A DNA stretch of 64,000 bases from Nisaea sediminum (GTDB lineage Bacteria > Pseudomonadota > Alphaproteobacteria > Thalassobaculales > Thalassobaculaceae): assembly GCF_014904705.1 (NCBI RefSeq), contig NZ_JACZCQ010000006.1, forward strand, positions 806,001 to 870,000. Direction: 5' to 3'. The position numbers and the translations under genes are program-made. Shown here piece by piece: positions 56,246 to 64,000 of this stretch. The notes under the pieces are model-generated. The model was not told where the DNA came from. It made no database searches and saw only the letters and a program-made list of their open reading frames with translations. Each line of letters opens with the position of its first letter. Within the stretch, counting starts at the first letter, position 1.

Positions 56246-56270
56246 GCCGCACATATTATCATGTGACGGC
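56246..56270. promoter_or_regulatory. Dyad-symmetric element upstream of the carbonic anhydrase gene
   Basis: GCCG-CACAT, six bases (ATTATC) and ATGTG-A-CGGC form an interrupted 9-bp inverted repeat, 74 bases from the minus-strand carbonic anhydrase start and 57 bases after the proline-racemase-family gene. It may be an operator or an RNA hairpin; no T-run follows on the minus strand. Confidence 0.35.
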
Positions 56271-56326
56271 AAGTCTCATCCCGGCACAGTTTTCTATTTT
56301 GCTTAGACTGAAACGCGATCCGTCCT

Positions 56327-57355
56327 CTAGCCCGACGGCCAGGTGTCGGCGACCCGGTAGCCCCGCGGCCATGGGTCGCCCGGGTCCAACAGGTACTGGT
56401 GGGTGCCGGTAATCCATGCGGTCCCGGTGATCGAGGGAATGATGGCGGGATTTCCGCCGAGTTCGCAGTCCTCTTCGATCCGTCCGGAAAACTCGGACTC
56501 GATGATCGAGCGGGCGATCAGCCGGTTGCCAACGCTCATGTGCCTGGTCGCCCTGAGCAGCGCCATGCGCGCGGAGATCGCCGTTCCTGTCGGCGAGCGG
56601 TCGATCTTGCCGGGCTCGATGGCGACGGCATGCCGGGTCCGGAGACCGTCTTCCGTTTCCTCCAGGGTTCCGGCGAAGAGACAGAAGGAGATGTGCTGCC
56701 AGTCCGGGTTCGTCGGATGGCTGAAGCCGATCTGTTCCGTGGCGGCACGGGTCAGCCTGGCGCCGAGTTCGGCGAGATCCCGTCCCTCGTCCGGCCGGAT
56801 CGCGAAACCGAGTGCTTCCGCGTCGACGATCACGAAACTGTCGCCCCCGTAGGCCGTCGAGACGGTCAGGGTGCCGTGGCCTTCCACCTCAAGCGGCACG
56901 TCGATCTCGGCCGCGAAGGAGGGGTGATTGCGTACGGTGACGCTTTCCGCCTTTCCGTTCCGGCAGGCTGCTTCGACCGCGACCAGACCGCCCGGTGCCT
57001 CGAGGTGAAAGCGCGTGACCGGTTCCTGCATCGGAACGATCCCGGTCTCCAGCAGGACTGTGGAGACGCAGATCGAATTCGAGCCGGACATCGGCGGCGT
57101 GTGCACCGGTTCCATGATGATCCAGCCCATGACAGCGCGGGGATCCTTCGGCGGGACCAGCAGGTTCACGTGCCGGAACACGCCGCCGCGCGGCTCGTTC
57201 AGCATGAAGTCGCGCAGCTCGCCATTCTCCGCGATCCAGCGCGACTGGGCCCAAAGCGTTTCGCCCGGCGGCGGCGCGACGCCGCCGACGATCACGTCGC
57301 CGACCTCGCCGGCCGCGTGGCATCCGACGACATGGATCTGTTTCTTGCTTTGCAT
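56327..57355 (-). CDS. Proline racemase family protein (hydroxyproline epimerase/dehydratase-like)
   Basis: 342 aa, full length for the family. [17 protein letters not shown] opens the fold, as in hydroxyproline-utilising enzymes. The first catalytic position reads PMSGSN (Ser90 where racemases have MCGH), and the second reads DRSPTGTA (Thr256 where racemases have Cys). Thr at the second site is typical of trans-3-hydroxy-L-proline dehydratases; Ser at the first is less common. A dehydratase role is therefore more likely than racemase. No other hydroxyproline-pathway genes adjoin it. Confidence 0.85.
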   Translation of the reverse strand: MQSKKQIHVVGCHAAGEVGDVIVGGVAPPPGETLWAQSRWIAENGELRDFMLNEPRGGVFRHVNLLVPPKDPRAVMGWIIMEPVHTPPMSGSNSICVSTVLLETGIVPMQEPVTRFHLEAPGGLVAVEAACRNGKAESVTVRNHPSFAAEIDVPLEVEGHGTLTVSTAYGGDSFVIVDAEALGFAIRPDEGRDLAELGARLTRAATEQIGFSHPTNPDWQHISFCLFAGTLEETEDGLRTRHAVAIEPGKIDRSPTGTAISARMALLRATRHMSVGNRLIARSIIESEFSGRIEEDCELGGNPAIIPSITGTAWITGTHQYLLDPGDPWPRGYRVADTWPSG

Positions 57356-57488
57356 CGCGCCGGTCCGCTACCAGATGGAACTTCGGAACAATTAGCGCAT
57401 GAGCCTATTGACCCTGGCAATCTGCCAGTGCCGAACAACGTTCATGGTCTGCTACACTGGACCACCAACGGAACAGAGCTGCCGGGAT

Positions 57489-58043
57489 ATGAGCAAGGCC
57501 TTCGTCAAGGAAAGCGATTCCGATTTCGAGGAGGAGGACGAGGTCCCCGATCCCTCCCCGAAAGGCGTGAAAAACTACATCACGCCGCGCGGCTTCAAGG
57601 CGCTGCAGGACGAACTGAAGCATCTGCGGCGCGACGAGCGACCGAAGGTGGTCGAGATCGTTTCGTGGGCGGCCGGCAACGGCGACCGCTCCGAGAACGG
57701 CGATTACATCTACGGCAAGAAGCGGCTGCGCGAGATCGACCGCCGCATGCGCTTCCTGCTGAAGCGGCTGGAGGCAGCGGAAATCGTCGATCCGACGCAG
57801 CAGCCGAACAAGGACAAAATCTTCTTCGGTGCGACCGTGACCTATGCCGACGAGGAGGATAACGAGCGCACGGTGCGGATCGTCGGGGTCGACGAGGCGG
57901 ATCTGGAACGCGGCGAAGTCAGCTGGATCTCGCCGATCGCCCGCGCGCTGCTCAAGGCCGAAGTCGGCGACGTCGTCGAGGTGCGCACGCCGCGCGGGCC
58001 GCAGCAGGTCGAGGTGGTGGAGATCCTTTACGAGGACCGCTGA
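57489..58043 (+). CDS. greB: Transcription elongation factor GreB
   Basis: 184 aa from ATG 57489. An acidic N-terminal extension (SDSDFEEEDEVPD) precedes the Gre coiled coil (YITPRGFKALQDELKHLRRDER, NGDRSENGDYIYGKKRLREIDRR) carrying the acidic tip that rescues backtracked RNA polymerase, and a C-terminal FKBP-like domain (FFGATVTYADEED, WISPIARALLKAEVGD). GreB rather than GreA follows from the GDYIYGKKRLREID segment. It lies just upstream of the amidoligase gene, with 28 bp between. Confidence 0.94.
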   Translation: MSKAFVKESDSDFEEEDEVPDPSPKGVKNYITPRGFKALQDELKHLRRDERPKVVEIVSWAAGNGDRSENGDYIYGKKRLREIDRRMRFLLKRLEAAEIVDPTQQPNKDKIFFGATVTYADEEDNERTVRIVGVDEADLERGEVSWISPIARALLKAEVGDVVEVRTPRGPQQVEVVEILYEDR

Positions 58044-58071
58044 CGGGCACAATTCCGGAAGGAAGCGAACG

Positions 58072-59052
58072 ATGCAGCAGCCGAAGGCGCCGCCCCGGCG
58101 GGTCAACAGCGGCGGAGAGGAACGGCGGGTCGGCGTCGAACTGGAATTCGCCGGTTTGACCGTCGAGGAGACGACCCGTCACCTGCATGCCGAATTCGGC
58201 GGCACGGTCGAGCGGCTGGATGCGCATCGCAACATTCTGAGCCACCCCGACTGGGGCGAGGCGAAGATCGAGCTTGATATCCAGTACGTGCATCGCAAGG
58301 ACGCGGAGGAGGAGGAAGGCGAGGCGGAGATGTTCGGCTTTCTCGACGTGCTCGACATTTCCGAGAAGGTGCGGGCGCGTCTCGGCGATGCGCTGACCGG
58401 CCTCGTCCCGGTCGAGATCGTCTTTCCTCCGATCCCCTGGTCCAAGCTCGGCGAACTCAACGCCGCCTTCGAGGTCTTGAGACGCCACGGCGCGCTCGGA
58501 ACGCGCGAGAGTCCGCTCTATGCCTTCGGGCTGCATCTGAACGTCGAGGTCGCCACCGGCTCCGCCGCGGAGATTCTCGATACCCTCAGGGCCTACATGG
58601 TGATGGCCGACGGCCTCCATGAAGAAGTCGATGTCGATCTGACGCGCTGGGTCCTGCCCCATGCGGATCGCTTCCCGGACGAATATGCAAAGAAAATCTG
58701 CGCACTGGACTATCCGGCGGAACTTTCCCGCATGATTGACGATTATCTGGAGATGAATCCGACGCGAAACCGCGAACTCGACATGCTGCCGCTCTTCGCC
58801 CATCTCGATCCGGACCGGGTGAAGGCGCAGATTTCCGATGCGCTTGTGAAGCCCCGGCCGACCTATCATTACCGGCTTCCGAACGCCGATCTCGGCGATC
58901 CGGACTGGTCTGCGGTGACCGAATGGAACCGCTGGGTCGAGATCGAGGAACTGGCCGAGGACAAGGACCGTCTGTGCGATGCCGTGGCGGAGTTTCTCGG
59001 CCGTGACAGAAGTGTCGCCGCCCGTCTGCAACGCTTTCTCGGTCTCAAATGA
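58072..59052 (+). CDS. Amidoligase family protein (COOH-NH2 ligase, glutamine synthetase-like)
   Basis: 326 aa from ATG 58072. VGVELEF (20-26), PVEIVFPP (113-120) and GLHLNVEV (153-160) match the conserved strands of the amidoligase_2 group, which belong to the glutamine-synthetase-like ATP-dependent COOH-NH2 ligases predicted to form peptide-like or polyamine-conjugate bonds. An acidic insert (DAEEEEGEAEMF) and a long helical C-terminus follow. No substrate is known. Its stop overlaps the next gene by 4 bp, implying a joint function with that amidohydrolase. Confidence 0.85.
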   Translation: MQQPKAPPRRVNSGGEERRVGVELEFAGLTVEETTRHLHAEFGGTVERLDAHRNILSHPDWGEAKIELDIQYVHRKDAEEEEGEAEMFGFLDVLDISEKVRARLGDALTGLVPVEIVFPPIPWSKLGELNAAFEVLRRHGALGTRESPLYAFGLHLNVEVATGSAAEILDTLRAYMVMADGLHEEVDVDLTRWVLPHADRFPDEYAKKICALDYPAELSRMIDDYLEMNPTRNRELDMLPLFAHLDPDRVKAQISDALVKPRPTYHYRLPNADLGDPDWSAVTEWNRWVEIEELAEDKDRLCDAVAEFLGRDRSVAARLQRFLGLK

Positions 59053-59732
59053 GCTTTTCCGAGCGGCCTCTCATCGGCATTTCGACCTCGAAACATACCG
59101 GCAGGATCCCGCTCGCCTTTCACCATCTCGCGGTCTGGCGGGCCGGGGGGCGCGGTGTGCGGCTCGGCCCCGGGCGCCCACTGGATGTGGAGACGCTGGA
59201 CGGTCTGATCATCGGCGGCGGCAGCGACCTGCATCCGACGCTCTATGGCGGCGAGGTGGCGCTCGAGGAGGGCATCGACCGGGAGCGTGACGACTTCGAA
59301 CTCGACCTGATGGACCGCTTCAAGGACGGCCGGCGCCCGGTGCTCGGGATCTGCCGGGGCGCGCAGATCCTCAACGTCTATTTCGGCGGCACGCTGCACG
59401 AGGAGATTTCCGAGGCCTATCCCGGCACCCGGGCACGGCGCACACCGCTGCCGGTGAAACGGATCGAGATCGACGAGGGCACCAGGCTGCGCGAGATGCT
59501 CGGGGTCTCATGGTGCCGGGTGAACAGCATCCATCACCAGTCGGTCGACCGCGTGGGCGAGGGTCTCAGGGTATCCGCGCATGACCGCCGGGGCATGGTG
59601 CAGGGCATCGAGAGCGTGAACGGCCAGCTTTTCTTCGGCGTGCAGTGGCATCCGGAGTTCCTGGTCTTCAACCGCTCCCAGCAGCGTCTCTACCGTGCCC
59701 TCGTGCGGGCCGCGGCAGACCGTGAACGCTGA
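59049..59732 (+). CDS. Gamma-glutamyl-gamma-aminobutyrate hydrolase family (class I glutamine amidotransferase-like)
   Basis: 227 aa. The nucleophile elbow VLGICRGAQILN has Cys102, and QWHPEF gives His201 and Glu203, a complete triad. GLIIGGGSDLHPTLYGG resembles PuuD-type hydrolases, which cut gamma-glutamyl amide bonds. It overlaps the amidoligase (ATGA). Amidoligase plus amidohydrolase/amidotransferase pairs have been noted by comparative genomics as possible makers and breakers of amide conjugates. Whether it supplies ammonia or cleaves the product is not known. Confidence 0.87.
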   Translation: MSFSERPLIGISTSKHTGRIPLAFHHLAVWRAGGRGVRLGPGRPLDVETLDGLIIGGGSDLHPTLYGGEVALEEGIDRERDDFELDLMDRFKDGRRPVLGICRGAQILNVYFGGTLHEEISEAYPGTRARRTPLPVKRIEIDEGTRLREMLGVSWCRVNSIHHQSVDRVGEGLRVSAHDRRGMVQGIESVNGQLFFGVQWHPEFLVFNRSQQRLYRALVRAAADRER

Positions 59733-59853
59733 TCCGGGTCGGCTTTTCGTTCCCGATCCCGTTCCGGGTCGTTCCGACCGACCGTATGGTCAGAGCGTCC
59801 GGCGCCCATTAGGGTCGTATACAATTTCCGAATGACAAGGGAGGAGGACCCCG

Positions 59854-60234
59854 ATGGATCTGGAGCAGATGTTCGAACAGGGCATGGAGACCCGCAAGAA
59901 GGTGCTCGGCAAGGAGTATGTCGAGAACAGCTTCAACAATGCGGACGAGTTCTCGATGATCCTGCAGAAATTCGTCACCACGCATGCCTGGGGCGCCTGC
60001 TGGGGCCGCGAGGGCCTGGATCTGAAGACCCGCTCGATGCTGAACCTCGCCATGCTCTCCGCGATGGGCCGCGAGCATGAGCTGCGCCTGCATCTGGTCG
60101 GCGCGCTGAACAACGGCGTGACCAAGAACGAGATGGCGGAGATCTTCATCCAGGTCGCGACCTATGCCGGTTTCCCGGCTGCGGTGACGGCATTCAAGGT
60201 CGCCCGCGAAGTCTTCAAGGAACAGGGGGTCTGA
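59854..60234 (+). CDS. Carboxymuconolactone decarboxylase family protein
   Basis: 126 aa. The pattern VTTHAWGACWGREGLDLKTRSMLNLAMLSAMGREHELRLHLVGALNNGVTKNE... is close to gamma-carboxymuconolactone decarboxylase (PcaC), with His residues but no CxxC, unlike the AhpD-like protein at 43.4 kb. It starts at ATG 59854 behind GGGAGGAGG and is followed after 3 bp by a dehydrogenase gene. The two probably form an operon; aromatic degradation is possible, but no other pca gene is near. Confidence 0.85.
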   Translation: MDLEQMFEQGMETRKKVLGKEYVENSFNNADEFSMILQKFVTTHAWGACWGREGLDLKTRSMLNLAMLSAMGREHELRLHLVGALNNGVTKNEMAEIFIQVATYAGFPAAVTAFKVAREVFKEQGV

Positions 60235-60237
60235 GCC

Positions 60238-61155
60238 ATGAGCGATGCCAAACCGGTGATCGGCTGGATCGGCCTCGGCATGATGGGCTGGCCGATGGCC
60301 CGCCACATGGTCCAGGCCGGCTACGATGTGCGCGTGTTTGATCTCAGACCCGAGATTTCCCAACGATTCGCGGGTGAAATCGGCGGCGAGGTGGCGCCGA
60401 GCCTGGAGGCGCTCGGCGCGGCCTCCGACATCGTCGTCACCATGGTGCCGGACGGCAAGGCCGCCCGCATGGCGCTGCTCGACGGGGCGGACAATGCCTC
60501 GAAGGGCATGAAGGCCGGCGCGGTCGCCATCGACATGAGCTCGTCGGAGCCGACCGGCACGGTGGAGCTCGGCGCCGCGCTGAAGGAAAAAGGCATCGCG
60601 CTCTGCGATGCGCCGGTCTCCGGCGGCACCTGGCGGGCCGAGGAAGGCTCGCTCGCGATCATGCTCGGTGGCGGAGACGCGGCGGCGCTCGATGCGGCGG
60701 AGGCGATCATGGGCCCGATGAGCCGGGTCGTGATCCGCACCGGCCCGCTCGGCTCCGGCCACGCAATGAAGTGCCTGAACAACTATCTCTCGGCGATCGC
60801 GCTCAGCGCCACCAACGAGGCGATCCTCGTCGGCGCCAAGTTTGGCCTCGATCCGAGCGTGATGATCGACGTCATCAACGTCTCGACCGGGCGCAGCAAC
60901 AATACCGAGACCAAGTTCAAGCCCTCGGTGCTGACCCGCAAGTTCGACGCCGGCTTCGCCACCGCGCTGATGACCAAGGATGTCGGCATCGCCGCCGGCC
61001 TTGCGGAGGCGCAGGGCCAGGACATGCCGATCCTGAAGCTTCTGACCGGCATCTGGAAGGAGTTCAACGAGGCCCATCCGGGCAGCGACCATTCCGCCGC
61101 AATCCAGTACTGGGAAGAGCGAAACGGTGAGAAACTGAAGCCGACCGGGGGCTGA
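60238..61155 (+). CDS. 3-hydroxyisobutyrate dehydrogenase family NAD(P)-dependent oxidoreductase
   Basis: 305 aa beta-hydroxyacid dehydrogenase. Nucleotide-binding IGWIGLGMMGWPMARHM at the N-terminus, substrate motif DAPVSGGTWRAEEGSLAIMLGG, the catalytic Lys in GSGHAMKCLNNYL and a C-terminal TKDVGIA are all present. Members act on 3-hydroxyisobutyrate, tartronate semialdehyde or related acids; the substrate is not known. It follows the CMD gene by 3 bp. Confidence 0.9.
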   Translation: MSDAKPVIGWIGLGMMGWPMARHMVQAGYDVRVFDLRPEISQRFAGEIGGEVAPSLEALGAASDIVVTMVPDGKAARMALLDGADNASKGMKAGAVAIDMSSSEPTGTVELGAALKEKGIALCDAPVSGGTWRAEEGSLAIMLGGGDAAALDAAEAIMGPMSRVVIRTGPLGSGHAMKCLNNYLSAIALSATNEAILVGAKFGLDPSVMIDVINVSTGRSNNTETKFKPSVLTRKFDAGFATALMTKDVGIAAGLAEAQGQDMPILKLLTGIWKEFNEAHPGSDHSAAIQYWEERNGEKLKPTGG

Positions 61156-61229
61156 TCTCCTTCGCCGCCCCGGTTCTGCCGTGAAAAGAGAGCAGGATCG
61201 GGGCGCCGGAAATTGACTGGGAGGCTCCG

Positions 61230-61685
61230 TTGCTTCGGATCTGTCTGTTCCTGGCGGCTGGAATTGCCGCCCTCTCCCTCCGTCCCGCTCTTGCGGCGGG
61301 CGGCGTCGACGAGGTGATCAAGTCGGCAACGGCGGAATGCGCCGCCATCGACGGTGGTATTCTGACGGTCGGAACCAACGCCATCCAGCACCTCGATCTA
61401 ACCGGCGACGATATTCCGGATGCGCTGATCGACGGCTGGGAGCTTTCCTGCTCCTCCTCACACACCCTTTTCTGCGGCGGTACCGGCGGATGCCGCATCT
61501 TTCTTGTTGTCGGCCACAAGGTCAGAGAGGAGATGTCCAAGGGCTGGGAGCTGATTCGCTTCGGCAACATGCAGGTTCTGCTATTGCAGGTGCATGGCTC
61601 CGCCTGTGGCGGTACCAATCTGCGCAGCTGCGTCAAGGCTCTTGTCTGGTCGGACGGAGCGTTCCGCTCGATCGGTGAAGACTAG
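61230..61685 (+). CDS. Secreted Cys-rich protein, function unknown
   Basis: 151 aa with a TTG start (61230) supported by GGGAGG five bases upstream. A signal peptide (LRICLFLAAGIAALSLRPALAA) shows export. The mature part has six Cys, four of them in SCSSSHTLFCGGTGGC-like and SACGGTNLRSC clusters, suggesting disulfides. The family is not recognised. It lies directly upstream of the SRP RNA gene. Confidence 0.7.
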   Translation: MLRICLFLAAGIAALSLRPALAAGGVDEVIKSATAECAAIDGGILTVGTNAIQHLDLTGDDIPDALIDGWELSCSSSHTLFCGGTGGCRIFLVVGHKVREEMSKGWELIRFGNMQVLLLQVHGSACGGTNLRSCVKALVWSDGAFRSIGED

Positions 61686-61728
61686 ACTCCCCTTGCATTC
61701 CGCCCCTATCCCCCGATATAGAACCCCC

Positions 61729-61822
61729 GGAAGGCTGGGACGGACGAGCTCCTCGCCAATCCGGTCAGGTCCGGAAGGAAGCAGCCGTAACGAGTTTCGG
61801 TTCGGGTCGCTCCCAGTCTTCC
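61729..61822 (+). ncRNA. ffs: Signal recognition particle RNA (4.5S, small bacterial type)
   Basis: The diagnostic loop CCGGTCAGGTCCGGAAGGAAG, split here by the tip of the hairpin, holds the conserved symmetric and asymmetric loops bound by Ffh. The flanks GGAAGGCTGGGA (61729-61740) and TCCCAGTCTTCC (61811-61822) pair to close the stem. Length about 94 nt fits the alphaproteobacterial form. Ends are inferred from the stem. Confidence 0.93.
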
Positions 61823-61835
61823 ACCTAACTCCCCG

Positions 61836-62378
61836 TCATTCGGATGATCTGAAATCCGCCGCCCTTCCCTCCGGCGCGGCGAGGCTGCGCTGCATGTAGA
61901 CGACGTCTACCGGGCGCCCGAATTTCCAGCCGATCCCGCGTGCGATACCGACATGCCGGAAGCCGAGCTTGCGGTGCAGGGCGATGGACCCGGCGTTTTC
62001 GCTGTCACCGATCACGGCGAGCATTTCCCGAAAGCCGGTTACGGCGGCGCGCATTACGAGCTCGGAGAACAATCGCGTTCCGACGCCTTTTCCCCTCATC
62101 TCCGGCGCGAGATAGATCGAGTCCTCCGCCGTGAAGCGGTAGGCCGAGCGCGCCTTGTGCTGCGTCGCATAGGCATAGCCGACGACGATCCCCTCCAGTT
62201 CGGCGCAGAGCCAGAAGTGACCGGAGTCGCGGACCGCTGCGAGACGTCGCGCCATCTCGTCTTCGTCCGGAGGCACCTCCTCGAAGGTCGCGGTGCCGGT
62301 CAGAACATGAGGCCGGTAGATCCCCGCGATCCGTGGAATGTCTTCCGTCCGCGCATCGCGAACGAGGACGCTGTTCAT
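61836..62378 (-). CDS. GNAT family N-acetyltransferase (phosphinothricin acetyltransferase-like)
   Basis: 180 aa from ATG 62378, which overlaps the upstream permease stop (ATGA). ARTEDIPRIAGIYRPHVLTGTATFEE, the acetyl-CoA loop APEMRGKGVGTRL and NAGSIALHRKLGFRHVGI match Pat-type acetyltransferases, which acetylate phosphinothricin or amino acids such as methionine sulfone. The biological substrate is unknown. Coupling to a GntP-type permease suggests a common substrate. Confidence 0.88.
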   Translation of the reverse strand: MNSVLVRDARTEDIPRIAGIYRPHVLTGTATFEEVPPDEDEMARRLAAVRDSGHFWLCAELEGIVVGYAYATQHKARSAYRFTAEDSIYLAPEMRGKGVGTRLFSELVMRAAVTGFREMLAVIGDSENAGSIALHRKLGFRHVGIARGIGWKFGRPVDVVYMQRSLAAPEGRAADFRSSE

Positions 62379-63550
62379 ATCAGTCCGCTCCATGTGAGTG
62401 CGAGCAGGCAGAGAAACCCGACCGCGGCCTGAAGGACCGACCCTGCTGTCAGGATCGCGATGCTGCGGTCCCGCCCTTCCGCGAAGCACGTGGTCCGGAC
62501 GATCCAGTAGAAGCTGTCGTTGGGAAGAATGGCGATGAAGGAGCCGAGGCAGATCGCGAAGACCGCTGCCACGCCCGGCAGGCCGAGTTCGACGACCGCG
62601 GGGGCGGCGACCGGGGCGATCGCCGCGAATGTCGCCATGCTGGAGCCCTGCATCAGTTTGAACGCGGCGCTCAGCAGGAACAGGCCGAACAGCCCGACGG
62701 CTCCGGTGGTTCCGGGGAGAAAGGCGGTAAAGGGCAGCACGTGGGTCAGCACCGTACCGAAGGCGGAAGCGCATCCGATCAGGAGCAGCAGTGCGCCGGT
62801 CCGCCGGACCGCGCGGTCGAGACACGCCCGGCGGTTCGACGGCTCGAGCAGGACGAGCGCCAGGATTGCCGCAGCAAGCAGCGCGCCTTTTGGATGGCAG
62901 AGGAAACCGGCGAGGGGCAGGGCGGATAGTCCGGGGAGCGCGCCGAGGATCAGCAGTATTGCAAGGAGGCCGAACGGAAGCATCGGGCGGAGCGCGGCGG
63001 CTCTGGCGGCCGGCCGGGTTTCCGGCGGCGAGCCAGGTATGTCCCTGTCCAGGAACCTCCGCCAGACCAGTCCGGTTAACCAGACGGGCAGGGCCAGGAG
63101 CATGCCGGCAAGGATGATGGCATCGCTCTCGACCCCGAGCCCGGTGGCGACGATCAGCGGACCCGCGGGGTAGAGCAGCTTGAAGCCAGTATAGGCGCCG
63201 AAAGCGACATCGAGCTTCCGCCGACCCGCGATCGGAGCGAGGGACGCGAATGCGGTGTCAGGACAGACCATTCCAGCGCCTGCAACCGGAGCGGCCATGA
63301 CCGCGAGACGGCCGTCCAGGGTGAGGGCGTGCTCTTCCATCGCCGCGGCGAGGGTGAAAGACGGCAGGAGGATCAGCGCGAACTCTCCGAGCGCCAGCCC
63401 GAAGCCGGTATTGAAATTGGCGATGAGCTCGGGAGTGCTCATGCCGCTGGCGAGGCCGAGCGCGATCGTGACCAGCGCCATCCAGACCGGAAGTGGAAGG
63501 TCCGGAGCCCCCCGGCGGATCCCGGAAGCGGCGGATTGGACATGTCCCAT
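62375..63550 (-). CDS. GntP-type organic-acid permease
   Basis: 391 aa, about 11 hydrophobic segments. FNTGFGLALGEFALILLPSFTLAAAM, LLYPAGPLIVATGLG, KLMQGSSMATFAAIAPVAAPAV and the C-terminal ILPNDSFYWIV are typical of the GntP/gluconate:H+ symporter family. It is first in a two-gene unit with the acetyltransferase. It diverges from the LysR regulator at 63.6 kb, which may control it. Substrate unknown. Confidence 0.85.
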   Translation of the reverse strand: MGHVQSAASGIRRGAPDLPLPVWMALVTIALGLASGMSTPELIANFNTGFGLALGEFALILLPSFTLAAAMEEHALTLDGRLAVMAAPVAGAGMVCPDTAFASLAPIAGRRKLDVAFGAYTGFKLLYPAGPLIVATGLGVESDAIILAGMLLALPVWLTGLVWRRFLDRDIPGSPPETRPAARAAALRPMLPFGLLAILLILGALPGLSALPLAGFLCHPKGALLAAAILALVLLEPSNRRACLDRAVRRTGALLLLIGCASAFGTVLTHVLPFTAFLPGTTGAVGLFGLFLLSAAFKLMQGSSMATFAAIAPVAAPAVVELGLPGVAAVFAICLGSFIAILPNDSFYWIVRTTCFAEGRDRSIAILTAGSVLQAAVGFLCLLALTWSGLI

Positions 63551-63630
63551 GGCAGTATCTCCAAAGCTGCATTAGGATCATGCTAGAGAGGGCATACGAC
63601 GCCAAAAAATGAGAAAGAGCGCGAGTCATC

Positions 63631-64000
63631 ATGAGATTTAGTCATGATATTCTTCATCGCATACCGGTTCGCAGCCTGCAGGTCTTTGAGGCCGCGGCGC
63701 GCCATGGGAGCTTCACCCAGGCGGGGGACGCCCTCGGCATCACGCAAAGCGCGGTCAGCCGGCAGGTTGGCGAACTGGAGAAACGACTTGGCGTGCCGCT
63801 TTTCGCGCGCGCCGGACCGCAGGTCGCGCTCACGCGCGCCGGGGAGGCGCTGTTCGAGCGCGCCGCCCGGGCCTTCGCCGAGCTGCGGGCGGGTGTGGCG
63901 GCCTGCCGCGCGGTCGAGGGGCTCTCCAATGTCGTGACCCTCTCCATGCTGCCGTCGGTCGCCGCGCTCTGGCTGGCACCACGCCTTGAGGAATTCGCGA
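63631..64000 (+). CDS. LysR-family transcriptional regulator, N-terminal part (cut by window edge)
   Basis: About 123 codons are inside the window. The helix-turn-helix SLQVFEAAARHGSFTQAGDALGITQSAVSRQVGELEKRLG... domain (residues 15-70) is clear, followed by the linker helix and the start of the effector domain (LSMLPSVAALWLAPRLEEFA). The ATG at 63631 lies 80 bp from the divergent permease gene, a common arrangement for LysR autoregulation and target control. Confidence 0.93.
   Translation, partial: MRFSHDILHRIPVRSLQVFEAAARHGSFTQAGDALGITQSAVSRQVGELEKRLGVPLFARAGPQVALTRAGEALFERAARAFAELRAGVAACRAVEGLSNVVTLSMLPSVAALWLAPRLEEFA

Overview
The window is GC-rich chromosomal DNA (high GC at third codon positions) from an alphaproteobacterium. 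The order rplU-rpmA-obgE-proB-proA-nadD-rsfS-rlmH-gpmI-envC-ctpA, the PhaR-controlled polyhydroxyalkanoate genes, PAS-domain proteins of the type common in Rhodospirillales, and several catabolic enzymes suggest a free-living, probably marine or aquatic member of Rhodospirillales (Nisaea/Thalassobaculum-like). The genus is inference; no rRNA gene is present to settle it.

Region 1 (1-9.8 kb, minus strand) is a conserved housekeeping run: ribosomal proteins L21 and L27, a probable terminator or attenuator, the ribosome-assembly GTPase ObgE, proline synthesis (ProB, ProA), NAD synthesis (NadD), ribosome silencing and methylation factors (RsfS, RlmH), phosphoglycerate mutase (GpmI), and the cell-envelope pair EnvC and CtpA (CtpA is cut by the window edge). 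A tRNA-Ser(CGA) gene lies on the other strand, followed by an AT-richer GIY-YIG/DUF4357 gene that looks acquired.

Region 2 (10.9-33 kb) is metabolic and regulatory: a class V aminotransferase, a TPR-sulfotransferase translationally coupled to an Asp/Glu-racemase-like protein, a membrane hybrid histidine kinase with a CheY-like partner and a PAS protein, a hydantoinase A/B (oxoprolinase-type) pair, a cyclopropane-fatty-acid synthase-like methyltransferase, a radical SAM protein behind a consensus sigma-54 promoter, SerA, a DUF599 membrane protein, a large flavin oxidoreductase, a flavodoxin-like protein, a nitroreductase and an oxaloacetate decarboxylase-like enzyme.

Region 3 (33-50.7 kb) has a cytosolic PAS histidine kinase, a TVP38-like membrane protein, a small HNH protein and a DUF2333 protein. 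The storage-polymer cluster follows: phaR divergent from phaE-like, phaC, an FMN alpha-hydroxy-acid oxidase, phaA, phaB and a CMD protein. The phaE-like and phaC frames overlap by 236 bp. Then come an MBL hydrolase, a chemotaxis receptor, an MFS transporter divergent from an AraC regulator, and a heme-anchor/2Fe-2S/nucleotide-cyclase fusion.

Region 4 (50.8-64 kb) has a four-gene Gld-type ABC exporter operon, a secreted delta-class carbonic anhydrase, a proline-racemase-family protein with a Ser/Thr catalytic pair, GreB followed by an amidoligase and a glutamine-amidotransferase-like hydrolase, a CMD/3-hydroxyisobutyrate-dehydrogenase-like pair, a small secreted protein, the SRP RNA gene, a GNAT acetyltransferase coupled to a GntP-type permease, and the start of a LysR regulator. 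No CRISPR array, insertion sequence or prophage was seen. The best candidates for something unusual are the phaE/phaC dual-coding overlap, the redox-cyclase fusion, the greB-amidoligase-amidotransferase cluster and the sigma-54-driven radical SAM gene.
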